Part shown: positions 16,767-25,188 of the stretch, in pieces | Position numbering within the stretch: position 1 is the stretch's first letter | Layout of the letters: every line of letters starts with the position of its first letter | NCBI RefSeq assembly: GCF_016598615.1 | Contig: NZ_CP066831.1 | Location: 8,246,001 to 8,310,000 of the forward strand | DNA length: 64,000 nt | Direction: 5' to 3' | DNA from: Streptomyces liliifuscus | GTDB taxonomy: Bacteria; Actinomycetota; Actinomycetes; Streptomycetales; Streptomycetaceae | Notes under the pieces: model-generated | Databases searched by the model: none | Seen by the model: only the letters and a program-made list of their open reading frames with translations | Told to the model about the DNA's origin: nothing | Translations under genes and position numbers: made by a program

Positions 16767-17852
16767 TCAGTCCGACAGGACGTCCAGCAGACGATCGACA
16801 TCCGCGGCCGTGTTGTACAGGTGGAACGCCGCCCTCAAGTTGCCCGCGCGGTCGGAGACCTCGATCCCCGCCCGGCTCAACTCCGGCTGCCTGTGGCCGA
16901 GTCCGGGCACGGAGACGATCGCCGATCCCGGCGCCGGAACCGGCTCCTGCCCCAGGCCGGCCAGGCCCGCGCGGAAGCGGTCGGCGAGGGCGAGGTCATG
17001 GGCGTGCACGGCGTCCACGCCCAACTCCTCGATCAGCTCCAGCGAGTGACGGGCGCCCGCGTACGAGAAGAGGCTCGGGCTCTCGTCGAACCGCCGCGCG
17101 GAGTGGGCGAGTTCCTCGACCGGCCCGTAGCAGCTGTCCCAGGGGTGCTCTCCCGCGACCCAGCCCGCGAAGATCGGGTTCAGTCCGCCCAGGTCCTCCG
17201 GAACGACCAGGAAAGCCACGCCCCGCGGGCAGACGAGCCACTTGAAGGCGACGGAGGACACATAGTCGTACGCGTCCGCCTCGACGGGCAGCCATCCGGT
17301 GGCCTGGGACGCGTCGATGTACGTACGGGTCCCGTGCTCGCGTGCCGCCTCGCGCAGCGCCGGCAGATCGACGATCCGGCCGTCCGCGGACTGGGCGGCG
17401 CTGACCGCGACGAGCGCGGTGCCCGGGCGCACCGACTCGGCGATCCGCTCCAGCGGCACGGTGCGCACCTTGAGGTCGCGGCGCATGTGGAAGGGGTTCA
17501 CCACGGAGGTGAAGTCGGCCTCGGCGGTGAGGACTTCGGCGCCCTCGGGCAGCGAGGCGGCGATCAGTCCGCTGTAGACGGCGACGGACGCCCCGGCCGC
17601 GACCCGGCGGTCCGGGACTCCGACGAGGCGGGCGAAGGCGGCGCGGGCCGCCTCCACGTCGGCGAACATGTCCTGCGGCTGCCCGGCCGCCACGGACTCG
17701 ACGCCGGCCCGCATGGCGTCGACCGCGCGGGCCGGGAGCAGCCCGGTGCTCGCGGTGTTGAGATAGGTGTTCTTCGCGGCGAACTCGGCACGGACGAGAG
17801 TCTCGAAGGTCTCCATGGGACCACTCTGCGGCCCGGGCATCTCCCCGTCCAT
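16767..17852 (-). CDS. Class V PLP aminotransferase (isopenicillin N epimerase / cysteine desulfurase-like)
   Basis: About 361 residues, fold-type I PLP enzyme. The N-terminus has NTYLNTASTGLLPARAVDAM. The PLP ring-stacking region and Asp are in TRTYIDASQATGWLP, and the Schiff-base Lys is in SVAFKWLVCPRGVAFL. This layout matches the class V branch that includes isopenicillin N epimerase, kynureninase-like and desulfurase-like enzymes; there is no conserved desulfurase cysteine loop I can recognise, so function is open. Start could be 17852 or the ATG at 17816 (METFETLV), which better matches family N-termini. Confidence 0.82.
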   Translation of the reverse strand: MDGEMPGPQSGPMETFETLVRAEFAAKNTYLNTASTGLLPARAVDAMRAGVESVAAGQPQDMFADVEAARAAFARLVGVPDRRVAAGASVAVYSGLIAASLPEGAEVLTAEADFTSVVNPFHMRRDLKVRTVPLERIAESVRPGTALVAVSAAQSADGRIVDLPALREAAREHGTRTYIDASQATGWLPVEADAYDYVSSVAFKWLVCPRGVAFLVVPEDLGGLNPIFAGWVAGEHPWDSCYGPVEELAHSARRFDESPSLFSYAGARHSLELIEELGVDAVHAHDLALADRFRAGLAGLGQEPVPAPGSAIVSVPGLGHRQPELSRAGIEVSDRAGNLRAAFHLYNTAADVDRLLDVLSD

Positions 17853-17923
17853 TGCCGACTTCTACGTGGTCTCACCAAGCAACGCTTATGGATACGCCCC
17901 GACCTGCGCTTTTGCCGTCCCCG

Positions 17924-18637
17924 TCAGTTCTGCGGCACCGCACATCCGTCGGGGCCGCACGCCTCGGCGTCGTCCTGCTGGATCAGCTTCAGCGGGGAGT
18001 GGCTGCCCCATGCCTGCTCCAGGGCCTGCGCGAAGACCTCGGCGGGCTGGGCGCCGGAGACGCCGTACTTCCGGTCGAGGACGAAGAACGGCACGCCGTT
18101 CGCGCCCAGCTCGGCCGCCTCGCGCTCGTCGGCGCGGACCTCGTCGGCGTACGCGGCCGGGTCGGCGAGCACCTTGCGGGCCTCGTCGGCGTCGAGCCCG
18201 GCGGTGACGGCCAGCTCCACGAGCCGCTCGTCGTCGCCGAAGACGGACCGCTCCTCGGCGAAGTTCGCCTTGTAGAAGATCTGGATCAGCTCGTCCTGCC
18301 GGCCCCGCTCCTTCGCCAGGTGCAGCAGCCGGTGCATGTCGAAGGTGTTGCCGTGGTCGCGGTCCCGGGTGCGGTACTCAAGACCCTCGGCGGCCGCCTG
18401 CGTGCCGAGGTTCTCCTCACCGGCCTGCGCCTGCGCCTCGCTCATGCCGTACTTCTTGGTGAGCATCCTGATCACCGGCTGGATGTCCGTCTTGGCGCGC
18501 CCCGGGTCGAGCTCGAAGGAGCGGTGCACCACCTCGATGTCGTCGCGGTGCGGGAAGGCGTCGAGCGCCTTCTCGAAGCGGGCCTTGCCCACGTAGCACC
18601 ATGGGCAGGCGATGTCGCTCCAGATCTCGACGCGCAT
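17924..18637 (-). CDS. FrnE-type DsbA-family disulfide oxidoreductase
   Basis: A 237-residue cytoplasmic thioredoxin-fold protein with catalytic CPWC at residues 11-14 (SDIACPWCYVGK). Family members contain an inserted helical domain (here about 50-160) and a cis-Pro loop, seen as GANGVPFFVLDRKYGVSGAQ. The C-terminus has a second CX4C pair (EACGPDGCAV), as reported for Deinococcus FrnE, which acts in redox repair. No signal peptide, so it acts in the cytoplasm. The ATG at 18637 gives the correct family N-terminus; the ORF extension to 18829 runs through repeat copy 4. Confidence 0.9.
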   Translation of the reverse strand: MRVEIWSDIACPWCYVGKARFEKALDAFPHRDDIEVVHRSFELDPGRAKTDIQPVIRMLTKKYGMSEAQAQAGEENLGTQAAAEGLEYRTRDRDHGNTFDMHRLLHLAKERGRQDELIQIFYKANFAEERSVFGDDERLVELAVTAGLDADEARKVLADPAAYADEVRADEREAAELGANGVPFFVLDRKYGVSGAQPAEVFAQALEQAWGSHSPLKLIQQDDAEACGPDGCAVPQN

Positions 18638-18726
18638 GTGTTCTGCTCTTTCGACTCGTACGGACGGATGCGGAGGCGGCCCCCGCTTTCGTACGTGAAC
18701 GTTCAACCGCCTGAGTTCATTCCGCG

Positions 18727-18840
18727 GGGCCGGTGGGGGTTGCTCGCGCAGTTCCCCGCGCCCCTGAAGCGGGGCTGCGCCCCTGCTTTTGTCTTTCAGG
18801 GACGCGGGAACTGCGCGACCAGCCCCCACCGGCCCGCAGA
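18727..18840. repeat. Dispersed palindromic repeat A, copy 4 (extended)
   Basis: The longest copy: left arm from GGCCGGTGGGGGTTGCTCG through GCGCAGTTCCCCGCGCCCCT (18729-18764) pairs imperfectly with TTCAGGGACGCGGGAACTGCG through CGACCAGCCCCCACCGGCC (18795-18834). The arms enclose a small secondary hairpin and a short T-rich loop. It lies beyond the 3' end of the minus-strand aminotransferase (18846) and upstream of the DsbA gene. Confidence 0.85.
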
Positions 18841-18845
18841 CGGAA

Positions 18846-19912
18846 TCAGGCCTCGGCCAGCGCGGCGCGCAGCGCGGTGAGGCAGGACCGGACGGAGTCC
18901 GGCGTCGCCGCGGGGCCGTAGTGGTTGACCCGGATCATCTCCTTGGCCAGGGCACCCCCACCCGCGGCGAGCGGCAACGTCGGGTCGGAGGCCAGCGCCC
19001 TGGCCACCACCGCGGAGGCATCGACCCCCACCGGCGTACGCAACGTCGTGGCGACCGGAGCCGCCGCCGAGTCCTCGTACACATACGGCTCGACACCCCG
19101 CCCAGCGTGAGCGCCCCCGCCCGGGTGGCCGCCGCGGCCGCCGCATGGCGGGCCATCACCGTGTCGAGCCCCTCCTCCTCGATACGGACCACGCACGCCT
19201 CCAGCGCGAGCATCTCCAACTGGGCCGGGGCGTGCAGCAGCGCCCTGCGCCCGGTGTCGATCCAGCGCTCCTTCCAGTCCAGGAGCGAGAGGTAGGAGCG
19301 GCGCGGAGCGTGCGGGTTGGCGGACATCCGGGCCCAGGCCCGGGAGCTCACCGAGACCGCGGAGACCCCCGCCGGCCCGCCCATCGCCTTCTGGGCGCCG
19401 ATCACACACAGGTCCACGCCCCACGCGTCCGGCAGCACCGGCTCCGCGCCGATCGACGCCACCGCGTCCAGATAGAACAGGGCGCCGTGAGCCCGTACGA
19501 CCTCGCCGATCTCCGCGACCGGGTTGGTGTTGCCGGTGGCGGCCTCCGCGTGGACGAGCGAGACGAAGTCGATCTCCGGGTGCTCGGCGAAGGCCTCCCG
19601 GACCTGCGCGGCCGTGACCGCCGTGTGGAAGGGGACGGCCAGGTCGTGCACCGTCGCACCGCAGTCCCTCAGCCAGTCGCCGAACGTCTGCCCGTACGGA
19701 CCGGTGATCACGTTGAGAGCGGTCGTACCGGGGCCGGCGGCGCCGCGGATGGCGCCCTCCAGCGGCAGCAGCGCCTCGCCCTGGGTGATCAGTACGTCCT
19801 GCTCGGTGGAGAGCAGCCGCGCCACGCGGTCCTCGATCGACGCGAAGTGCGCGGCGCTCAGCGGTGCCAGGTCCAGGAAGGGGTGGGTCACAGCAGTGCT
19901 CTCTTCGTTCAC
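18846..19912 (-). pseudogene. Frameshifted class V aminotransferase (alanine-glyoxylate/serine-pyruvate type)
   Basis: The N-terminal part (19912 down to about 19105) encodes MNEESTAVTHPFLDLAPLSA onward and includes NVITGPYGQTFGDWL, LVHAEAATGNTNPVAEIGEV, the PLP Asp in LFYLDAVASIGAEPVLPD and the Lys in VIGAQKAMGGPAG. After GALTLGG the frame is lost, but the neighbouring frame continues with VEPYVYEDSAAAPVATTLR to VNHYGPAATPDSVRSCLTAL and a normal end at 18846. A single missing base in a C-run near 19096-19104 explains it; restored length is about 355 residues, normal for the family. It could be a sequencing error in a homopolymer or a real inactivating mutation. It would transfer amino groups between glyoxylate or pyruvate and alanine or serine. 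Confidence 0.82.
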
Positions 19913-20029
19913 GGATGGCGCTGTTCACGGATGGCGCTCACGGGGTAGACGCACACGAGCGTAACGGGCGGTTCCCCGCCCACCCCACCGATGACTTCTG
20001 AGGCCGGACGGCTCAATGGCCATGGGAAT

Positions 20030-20060
20030 GGTTTGAGAGCCTCAAACCTTTCCTTATAAT
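20030..20060 (+). promoter_or_regulatory. Promoter with overlapping palindromic operator for the ABC importer operon
   Basis: A -35 TTGAGA (20033-20038) and a consensus -10 TATAAT (20055-20060) are spaced by 16 bp. A 19-bp palindrome with arms GGTTTGAG (20030-20037) and CTCAAACC (20041-20048) covers the -35. The AGGAGGTC ribosome site is at about 20081. The operator arrangement predicts repression by an unlinked regulator, because no regulator gene is adjacent. Confidence 0.75.
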
Positions 20061-20096
20061 CAGAAGCCACAGTTCCCCCACAGGAGGTCAACCCCC

Positions 20097-20945
20097 GTGA
20101 AGATGGTCCTCGGGCGCCGGTCCCGCATGCTGGCCGCCACCACCGCGACGGCCGGGCTGCTGCTCGTCGCCGGCTGTTCTTCGGACGACGACGGGGGCAA
20201 GAAGACCACCGCGAACGGGGTCGAACTGGTGAAGGGCGGGCAGCTCACCACCTGCACGCACCTGCCGTACCCGCCGTTCCAGTCGGAGATCGACGGCAAG
20301 GTGCAGGGCTTCGACGTCTCGATCATCGACCTGGTCGCCAAGGACCTGGGCGTGAAGCAGGAGATCCTCGACCAGCCCTTCGAGAACTTCAAGACCGGCG
20401 GGTCCCTCAACGCCGGCCAGTGCGACCTCGCCGCGGCCGGCATGACGATCACCGACGAGCGCAAGAAGAACGTCGACTTCTCCGACCCGTACTTCGAGGC
20501 CACCCAGGCCGTCCTCGCCGACAAGAAGAGCGGCATCTCCTCCTTCGCCGACCTCAAGGGCAAGAAGGTCGGCGCCCAGGCGCAGACCACCGGTGAGGAG
20601 TTCGCGAAGAGCAAGGGCCTCGACCCGGTCTCCTTCGAGTCCTCCGACGCCCTCCTCAACGGCCTGCGCACCGGCCAGGTCAAGGCCGTCGTCATCGACT
20701 ACCCGGTCGTCCAGGGCTGGCTGAAGGACAAGGCCAACGCGGACGCCTTCCAGGTCGCCGACAACATCAACACCGGTGAGGAGTACGGCTTCACGGTGAA
20801 GAAGGGCAACACCAAGCTCGCCGACGCCATCAACAACGCGCTGGCGGACGCGAAGTCCGACGGCACCTACAAGAAGCTGTACGAGAAGTGGATCGGCCCA
20901 TACGACGAGGACGCCGCCTCCGCTTCCCCGTCCGCCGCCTCATGA
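20097..20945 (+). CDS. ABC transporter substrate-binding lipoprotein (polar amino-acid family)
   Basis: A 282-residue solute-binding protein. The signal peptide ends in the lipobox LVAGC (Cys around residue 26), so it is anchored to the outer face of the membrane. The mature domain is the two-lobed SBP_bac_3 fold typical for His/Gln/Arg/cystine binding: LTTCTHLPYPPFQSE, GFDVSIIDLVAKDLG, CDLAAAGMTITDERKKNVDF, SDPYFEATQAVLADK. The GTG at 20097 has AGGAGG upstream. First gene of a three-gene importer operon; its stop overlaps the permease start (ATGA). Substrate not determined. Confidence 0.92.
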   Translation: MKMVLGRRSRMLAATTATAGLLLVAGCSSDDDGGKKTTANGVELVKGGQLTTCTHLPYPPFQSEIDGKVQGFDVSIIDLVAKDLGVKQEILDQPFENFKTGGSLNAGQCDLAAAGMTITDERKKNVDFSDPYFEATQAVLADKKSGISSFADLKGKKVGAQAQTTGEEFAKSKGLDPVSFESSDALLNGLRTGQVKAVVIDYPVVQGWLKDKANADAFQVADNINTGEEYGFTVKKGNTKLADAINNALADAKSDGTYKKLYEKWIGPYDEDAASASPSAAS

Positions 20946-21775
20946 GTGGGACGGATACCGAAGTCCAGCCCCGCAGAAGCGGTCTGACCAGACGTCAGAA
21001 GCGGGCCGTGTCGCGCGGCGTCCAGTACGCGGTGTTCGTCGCCGCACTGGTCGCCCTCGGCGTCTCGGCCGACTGGGGGCAGCTGCAGAACCAGTTCGCT
21101 CAAGTCGACCTGGCCGAGCGGATGTTCCCGGACATCATCACGCTGGCGCTGAAGAACACCGTCCTCTACACGGTGTCCGGCTTCGTCTTCGGCCTCGCCC
21201 TCGGTGTGGTCGTCGCCCTGATGCGGCTGTCCTCCGTGGGGCCGTACCGCTGGCTGGCCGGCATCTACATCGAGATCTTCCGCGGACTGCCCGCCCTGCT
21301 GATCTTCATCTTCGTCGGCGTCGCCGTGCCGTTGGCGTTCCCCGGCACGGAGATCCCGGGCGGCACGTACGGAAAGGTCGCGCTCGCGCTCGGCCTCGTC
21401 GCGGCCGCGTACATGGCGGAGACGATCCGCGCGGGCATCCAGGCCGTGCCCAAGGGACAGATGGAGGCGGCCCGTTCGCTGGGCTTCTCACATGCCCGGG
21501 CCATGGTCTCGATCATCATTCCGCAGGCGTTCCGGATCGTGATCCCGCCGCTCACCAACGAGTTGGTGCTCCTCTTCAAGGACTCCTCGCTGGTGCTGTT
21601 CCTCGGGGTCACCCTGGAGGAGCGCGAACTCTCCAAGTTCGGCCGCGACCTGGCCAGCGAGACCGCCAACTCGACACCGATCCTGGTGGCGGGCCTGTGC
21701 TATCTGCTGGTCACGATCCCGCTCGGTTTCGTCGTACGCCGCCTTGAGGCGAAGGCAGGGGAGGCCACCAAGTGA
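20942..21775 (+). CDS. ABC transporter permease (polar amino-acid family)
   Basis: A 277-residue HisM/GlnP-type inner-membrane permease with about five membrane spans. The cytoplasmic EAA loop is clear: GQMEAARSLGFSHARAMVSI followed by IIPQAFRIVIPPLTNE. The N-terminal 35 residues are basic and cytoplasmic. A single permease gene suggests a homodimeric channel. The start overlaps the upstream stop by ATGA; the end overlaps the ATPase start by GTGA. Confidence 0.93.
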   Translation: MSGTDTEVQPRRSGLTRRQKRAVSRGVQYAVFVAALVALGVSADWGQLQNQFAQVDLAERMFPDIITLALKNTVLYTVSGFVFGLALGVVVALMRLSSVGPYRWLAGIYIEIFRGLPALLIFIFVGVAVPLAFPGTEIPGGTYGKVALALGLVAAAYMAETIRAGIQAVPKGQMEAARSLGFSHARAMVSIIIPQAFRIVIPPLTNELVLLFKDSSLVLFLGVTLEERELSKFGRDLASETANSTPILVAGLCYLLVTIPLGFVVRRLEAKAGEATK

Positions 21776-22599
21776 GCACTACGAGCAGCCCGGACCTCAC
21801 GAAGGACGCGAGCGGCACGCCGGAGATCCAGGTCCGCGGCCTGCACAAGTCGTTCGGCGACAACGAGGTGCTGCGCGGCATCGACCTGGAGGTCCGCTCC
21901 GGCGAGGTCGTGTGTGTCATCGGCCCCTCCGGCTCCGGCAAGTCCACGCTCCTGCGCTGCGTGAACCTCCTCGAAGAGCCCACCAAGGGCCAGGTCTTCG
22001 TCGGCGGCACCGAGGTGACCCATCCCGACGTGGACATCGACGCCGTACGCCGCCGGATCGGCATGGTCTTCCAGCAGTTCAACCTCTTCCCGCACCTGAC
22101 GGTGACCGAGAACCTCACGCTGCCGCAGCGCCGGGTGCTCGGCCGCGACAAGGAAGCGGCCGCCAAGGTCGCCGCCGAGAACCTCCGGCGGGTCGGCCTC
22201 TCCGAGAAGGCGGACGCGTATCCCGCCTCCCTCTCCGGCGGCCAGCAGCAGCGCGTCGCCATCGCCCGAGCGCTCGCCATGGGCCCCGAGGTGATGCTCT
22301 TCGACGAGCCCACCTCGGCACTCGACCCGGAACTCGTCGGAGACGTCCTCGCCGTCATGCGCATGCTCGCCGACGAGGGCATGACCATGATGGTCGTCAC
22401 CCACGAGATGACCTTCGCCCGCGAGGTGGCCGACCGAGTCGTCTTCATGGACGCCGGCACCGTCATCGAGGACGGCCCCCCGACCCAGGTCATCACCAAC
22501 CCCACCCACGAGCGGACCCGCCACTTCCTGTCCCGCCTACTGGACCCGGCAATGGCGGACGTGGAGGAGGAAACCCCGGACCAGCCAGGCGCCCCGTAA
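21772..22599 (+). CDS. ABC transporter ATP-binding protein (polar amino-acid family)
   Basis: A 275-residue ATPase energising the importer. Walker A is GPSGSGKST, Q-loop FQQFNLFPHLT, signature LSGGQQQR, Walker B VMLFDEPTSALDP and H-loop VTHEM. The subfamily (GlnQ/HisP) matches the neighbouring binding protein and permease. GTG start overlaps the permease stop. The final codons, QPGAP and stop, lie in the left arm and loop of repeat copy 5, so the repeat has invaded or formed the gene's 3' end. Confidence 0.94.
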   Translation: MSTTSSPDLTKDASGTPEIQVRGLHKSFGDNEVLRGIDLEVRSGEVVCVIGPSGSGKSTLLRCVNLLEEPTKGQVFVGGTEVTHPDVDIDAVRRRIGMVFQQFNLFPHLTVTENLTLPQRRVLGRDKEAAAKVAAENLRRVGLSEKADAYPASLSGGQQQRVAIARALAMGPEVMLFDEPTSALDPELVGDVLAVMRMLADEGMTMMVVTHEMTFAREVADRVVFMDAGTVIEDGPPTQVITNPTHERTRHFLSRLLDPAMADVEEETPDQPGAP

Positions 22600-22645
22600 G
22601 GGGCGCGGGGAACTGCGCGACCAGCCACAACCAACCCGCAGCCGC
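22590..22645. repeat. Dispersed palindromic repeat A, copy 5 (overlaps a stop codon)
   Basis: GGGGCGCGGGGAACTGCGC (22600-22618) with CGACCAGCC tail. The left arm GCGCCCC (22590-22596) is the end of the ATPase gene and the GTAAG loop contains its TAA stop. It would terminate the importer operon before the amidohydrolase gene. Confidence 0.75.
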
Positions 22646-22662
22646 CGAACTAAAGTGCACTC

Positions 22663-23754
22663 ATGAGTGATCAGGCGGTACTGCACGTAAAGGGCCGTGT
22701 GCTCGTCACCCCCGACGACATCCGGGACGAACTCTGGGTCGTCGGCGGCAGAATCACCTACGAGCGCCCGCCAGGCGCTCGTGACATCCGCACAGTGAAC
22801 GGCTGGGCCCTGCCCGGACTCGTGGACGCCCACTGCCACGTGGGCCTCGGCCCCAGCGGCCCCGTCGCAGACGACATCGCGGAGAAGCAGGCCCTGACCG
22901 ACCGAGAGGCCGGCACCCTGCTCATCCGCGACGCGGGCTCGCCCTCGGACACCCGCTGGATCGACGACCGCGCGGACCTCCCGAAGATCATCAGGGCAGG
23001 CCGCCACATCGCCCGCACCCGCCGCTACATCCGCGGCTTCGCCCACGAGATCGAGCCGGACGACCTCGTCGCGTACGTCGCCCAGGAGGCCCGCCGGGGC
23101 GACGGCTGGGTGAAGCTCGTGGGGGACTGGCTCAACCGTGAGACGGGTGACCTCGGTGCCTGCTGGCCCCGCGCCGAGGTCGAGGCCGCGATCGCCGAGG
23201 CCCACCGCCTGGGCGCCCGGGTCACCGCGCACTGCTTCGCCGAGGAGTCCCTGCGGGACCTGGTGGAGGCGGGCATCGACTGCATCGAGCACGCCACCGG
23301 CCTGACCGAGGACACCATCCCGCTCTTCGCCGAACGCGGCGTCGCCATCGTCCCGACCCTCGTCAACATCGCCACCTTCCCGCAGCTCGCGGCCGGCGGC
23401 GAGGCCAAGTTCCCCCGCTGGTCGGCGCACATGCGACGGCTGCACGAGCGTCGCTACGACACCGTGCGCGCCGCGTACGACGCCGGTGTCCCCGTGTATG
23501 TCGGCACCGACGCGGGCGGCACGCTCGCGCACGGCCTGGTGGCGGGCGAGGTCGCCGAGCTGGTGACCGCCGGGATCCCGCCCATCGAGGCGCTGTCGGC
23601 GACGGCGTGGGGCGCCCGGGCCTGGCTGGGACGGCCAGGACTGGACGAGGGAGCACCGGCGGACCTCGTCGTGTACGAGGGAGACCCGCGGGCGGATGTA
23701 CGGGTGCTGGCGGCGCCCCGACGAGTGGTGCTGAACGGCAAGGTCGTCGGCTAG
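22663..23754 (+). CDS. Amidohydrolase-superfamily metal-dependent hydrolase
   Basis: A 363-residue TIM-barrel hydrolase. The metal ligands are visible as HxH in LPGLVDAHCHVGLG, a candidate carbamylated Lys in GWVKLVGDWL, His in VTAHCFAEESL, His in DCIEHATGL and Asp in VYVGTDAGGTLAHG. Imidazolonepropionase/prolidase-like amidohydrolases share this order. It follows the amino-acid importer by 63 bases in the same direction, though repeat copy 5 lies between, so a link to degradation of the imported compound is plausible but unproven. Confidence 0.85.
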   Translation: MSDQAVLHVKGRVLVTPDDIRDELWVVGGRITYERPPGARDIRTVNGWALPGLVDAHCHVGLGPSGPVADDIAEKQALTDREAGTLLIRDAGSPSDTRWIDDRADLPKIIRAGRHIARTRRYIRGFAHEIEPDDLVAYVAQEARRGDGWVKLVGDWLNRETGDLGACWPRAEVEAAIAEAHRLGARVTAHCFAEESLRDLVEAGIDCIEHATGLTEDTIPLFAERGVAIVPTLVNIATFPQLAAGGEAKFPRWSAHMRRLHERRYDTVRAAYDAGVPVYVGTDAGGTLAHGLVAGEVAELVTAGIPPIEALSATAWGARAWLGRPGLDEGAPADLVVYEGDPRADVRVLAAPRRVVLNGKVVG

Positions 23755-24086
23755 GACCTGTCCGGGGCGGGCGGCGAGTTGACGGAGCGTAACCGTCCGC
23801 AGGGCCCGCTCGTTCTGCACTTCCGCGCATGCTCCGGCGCGTCAACCGGCGCGTTCGAGCCGATTCGGGCATCCGGGTGGAGATGGGGAACGCGCGTGCC
23901 GGACGATTCGAAGACGCGCACGGAAACTCCACGTATGGGTGAACTCCCGTCAGCTTGCTGACTGTTCACTCTCCGTGCGTAAGGATTCCCGCATCGACGC
24001 CGTCGGCGCTCCCCACAGGTCCCCGTGAGCGGAGCGTCCGGCGGCGTCGCGTCTCCAGTTCTGTCTCCCGTGGGGGTCCCACCACC
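23755..24086 (+). promoter_or_regulatory. Leader region upstream of the LAETG protein, with nested hairpin
   Basis: A 332-bp gene-free stretch. At 23939-23969 nested inverted repeats occur: GTGAAC/GTTCAC outside and GTCAGC/GCTGAC inside. No riboswitch class was recognised, and no short coding sequence with a good ribosome site. It probably holds the promoter and structured 5' leader. Confidence 0.4.
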
Positions 24087-25004
24087 TTGAACAGCAACGC
24101 TTTCCGCATGCCCGCACGCATGCCCGCACGCAGGTTCGCCGTCACCGCGGTGGCCACCGTCCTGGCCGCGGGTCCCGCGGTCCTGGCCGGCGCGGGCCCG
24201 GCCCACGCGACCGAGGACCACGGCCGCGCCAGTGCCGTCGTCCTGCGCACCGGGCTCGACGTCTCCCTGCTCAACAAGTCCGTGAACGTCCCGCTCACGG
24301 TCTCGCTCAACGACGTACAGGCACCGCGCAGCGCCGAAAAGACCGCGCTCACCGCCACGTTGGACGGGGTCGACGGCGGGCGGCCGTTCACCGTACTGGG
24401 CGCGGAGGTGGCCCGGTCGAGCGCGAAGGTCTCCGCGAAGAAGGCCGAGGGCTCGGTGAACCTCGCCCATGCCAAGGTGCATGTGCCGGGGCTGCCCCTG
24501 CTGTCCCTCATCGAGATCGAGCAGGTCGGCGCGAAGGCGATCTGCGTGGCGGGCGAGAAGCCGGTCGCCACCGCCAATCCGCTGGGCGCGGTGACGGTCC
24601 TCGGCAAGAAGACCACGGTGACCGCCGGTGGCCCGACCGAGGTGAAGGTGCCCGGCGTGGGCGAGGTGCGCCTCGACCTGGCGTCGACCCGCACCACCTC
24701 GCGTACGGCCGCCGCCACCGCGCTCCAACTCAAGGTGTCCATCAACCCGTTGAAGCTGAACGTGGCCGAGGTCGAGGGCACGGTCACCCTCGCCGAGGCC
24801 ACCTGCGAGGCACCGGACGCACCCGCGTCCGCGGAACCCGTCGAGCCGGCGACCGAGGTGAAGCCACAGGGCGCGCCCGTCGACGAGGCCAACCTCGCCG
24901 AGACCGGCGGCAGTTCGGCGACACCGTACGTCGCCGCGGGCGCGGTCGCCCTGCTGGCAGCGGGCGGCGGAGCCGTCGCACTGGCCCGCCGCAAGAGGAA
25001 CTGA
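24087..25004 (+). CDS. SCO1860-family LAETG-anchored secreted protein
   Basis: About 305 residues. A signal peptide (LAVTAVATVLAAGPAVLAGAG-like hydrophobic stretch, cleavage near AHA-TE) precedes a Val/Ala/Thr-rich extracellular domain. A C-terminal sorting signal follows: LAETG in NLAETGGSSATPYVAA, a hydrophobic segment and the tail RRKRN. LAETG is the class E sortase motif of Streptomyces, so the protein should be covalently wall-linked. Start is uncertain: TTG at 24087 (LNSNAFRMPAR) is favoured by analogy to the family, ATG at 24108 is possible. Two cysteines in the extracellular domain may pair. Function unknown. Confidence 0.82.
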   Translation: MNSNAFRMPARMPARRFAVTAVATVLAAGPAVLAGAGPAHATEDHGRASAVVLRTGLDVSLLNKSVNVPLTVSLNDVQAPRSAEKTALTATLDGVDGGRPFTVLGAEVARSSAKVSAKKAEGSVNLAHAKVHVPGLPLLSLIEIEQVGAKAICVAGEKPVATANPLGAVTVLGKKTTVTAGGPTEVKVPGVGEVRLDLASTRTTSRTAAATALQLKVSINPLKLNVAEVEGTVTLAEATCEAPDAPASAEPVEPATEVKPQGAPVDEANLAETGGSSATPYVAAGAVALLAAGGGAVALARRKRN

Positions 25005-25047
25005 GCACACCCTCGGCGGCCCGGACGTGCTGGGAGGCCCGGGCGCC

Positions 25048-25169
25048 CTCGGCGGTCGGGCGCGCACGGCGGTCCGGACCTCCTCGGCGGTCGGATGCGC
25101 ACGGCGGTTCGGACGGGCTCAGTGGCTCGGGCGCGCGAACTCACCGGCGACAAGCAGGAGTTCGCGCGC
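25048..25169. terminator. Tandem repeat and hairpin between convergent genes
   Basis: Two copies of a 32-bp segment starting CTCGGCGGTCGG (25048-25079 and 25083-25114, 35-bp period). A hairpin follows with 12-bp stems GCGCGCGAACTC (25131-25142) and GAGTTCGCGCGC (25158-25169). The hairpin is the probable terminator for the LAETG gene and for cobC. Confidence 0.65.
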
Positions 25170-25188
25170 TCGGTGCGTCCGGGGGAGG

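Noticed and set aside
23755..24086. Riboswitch in the leader of the LAETG protein
   Set aside because: Hairpins present but no match to a known riboswitch core that I can identify.
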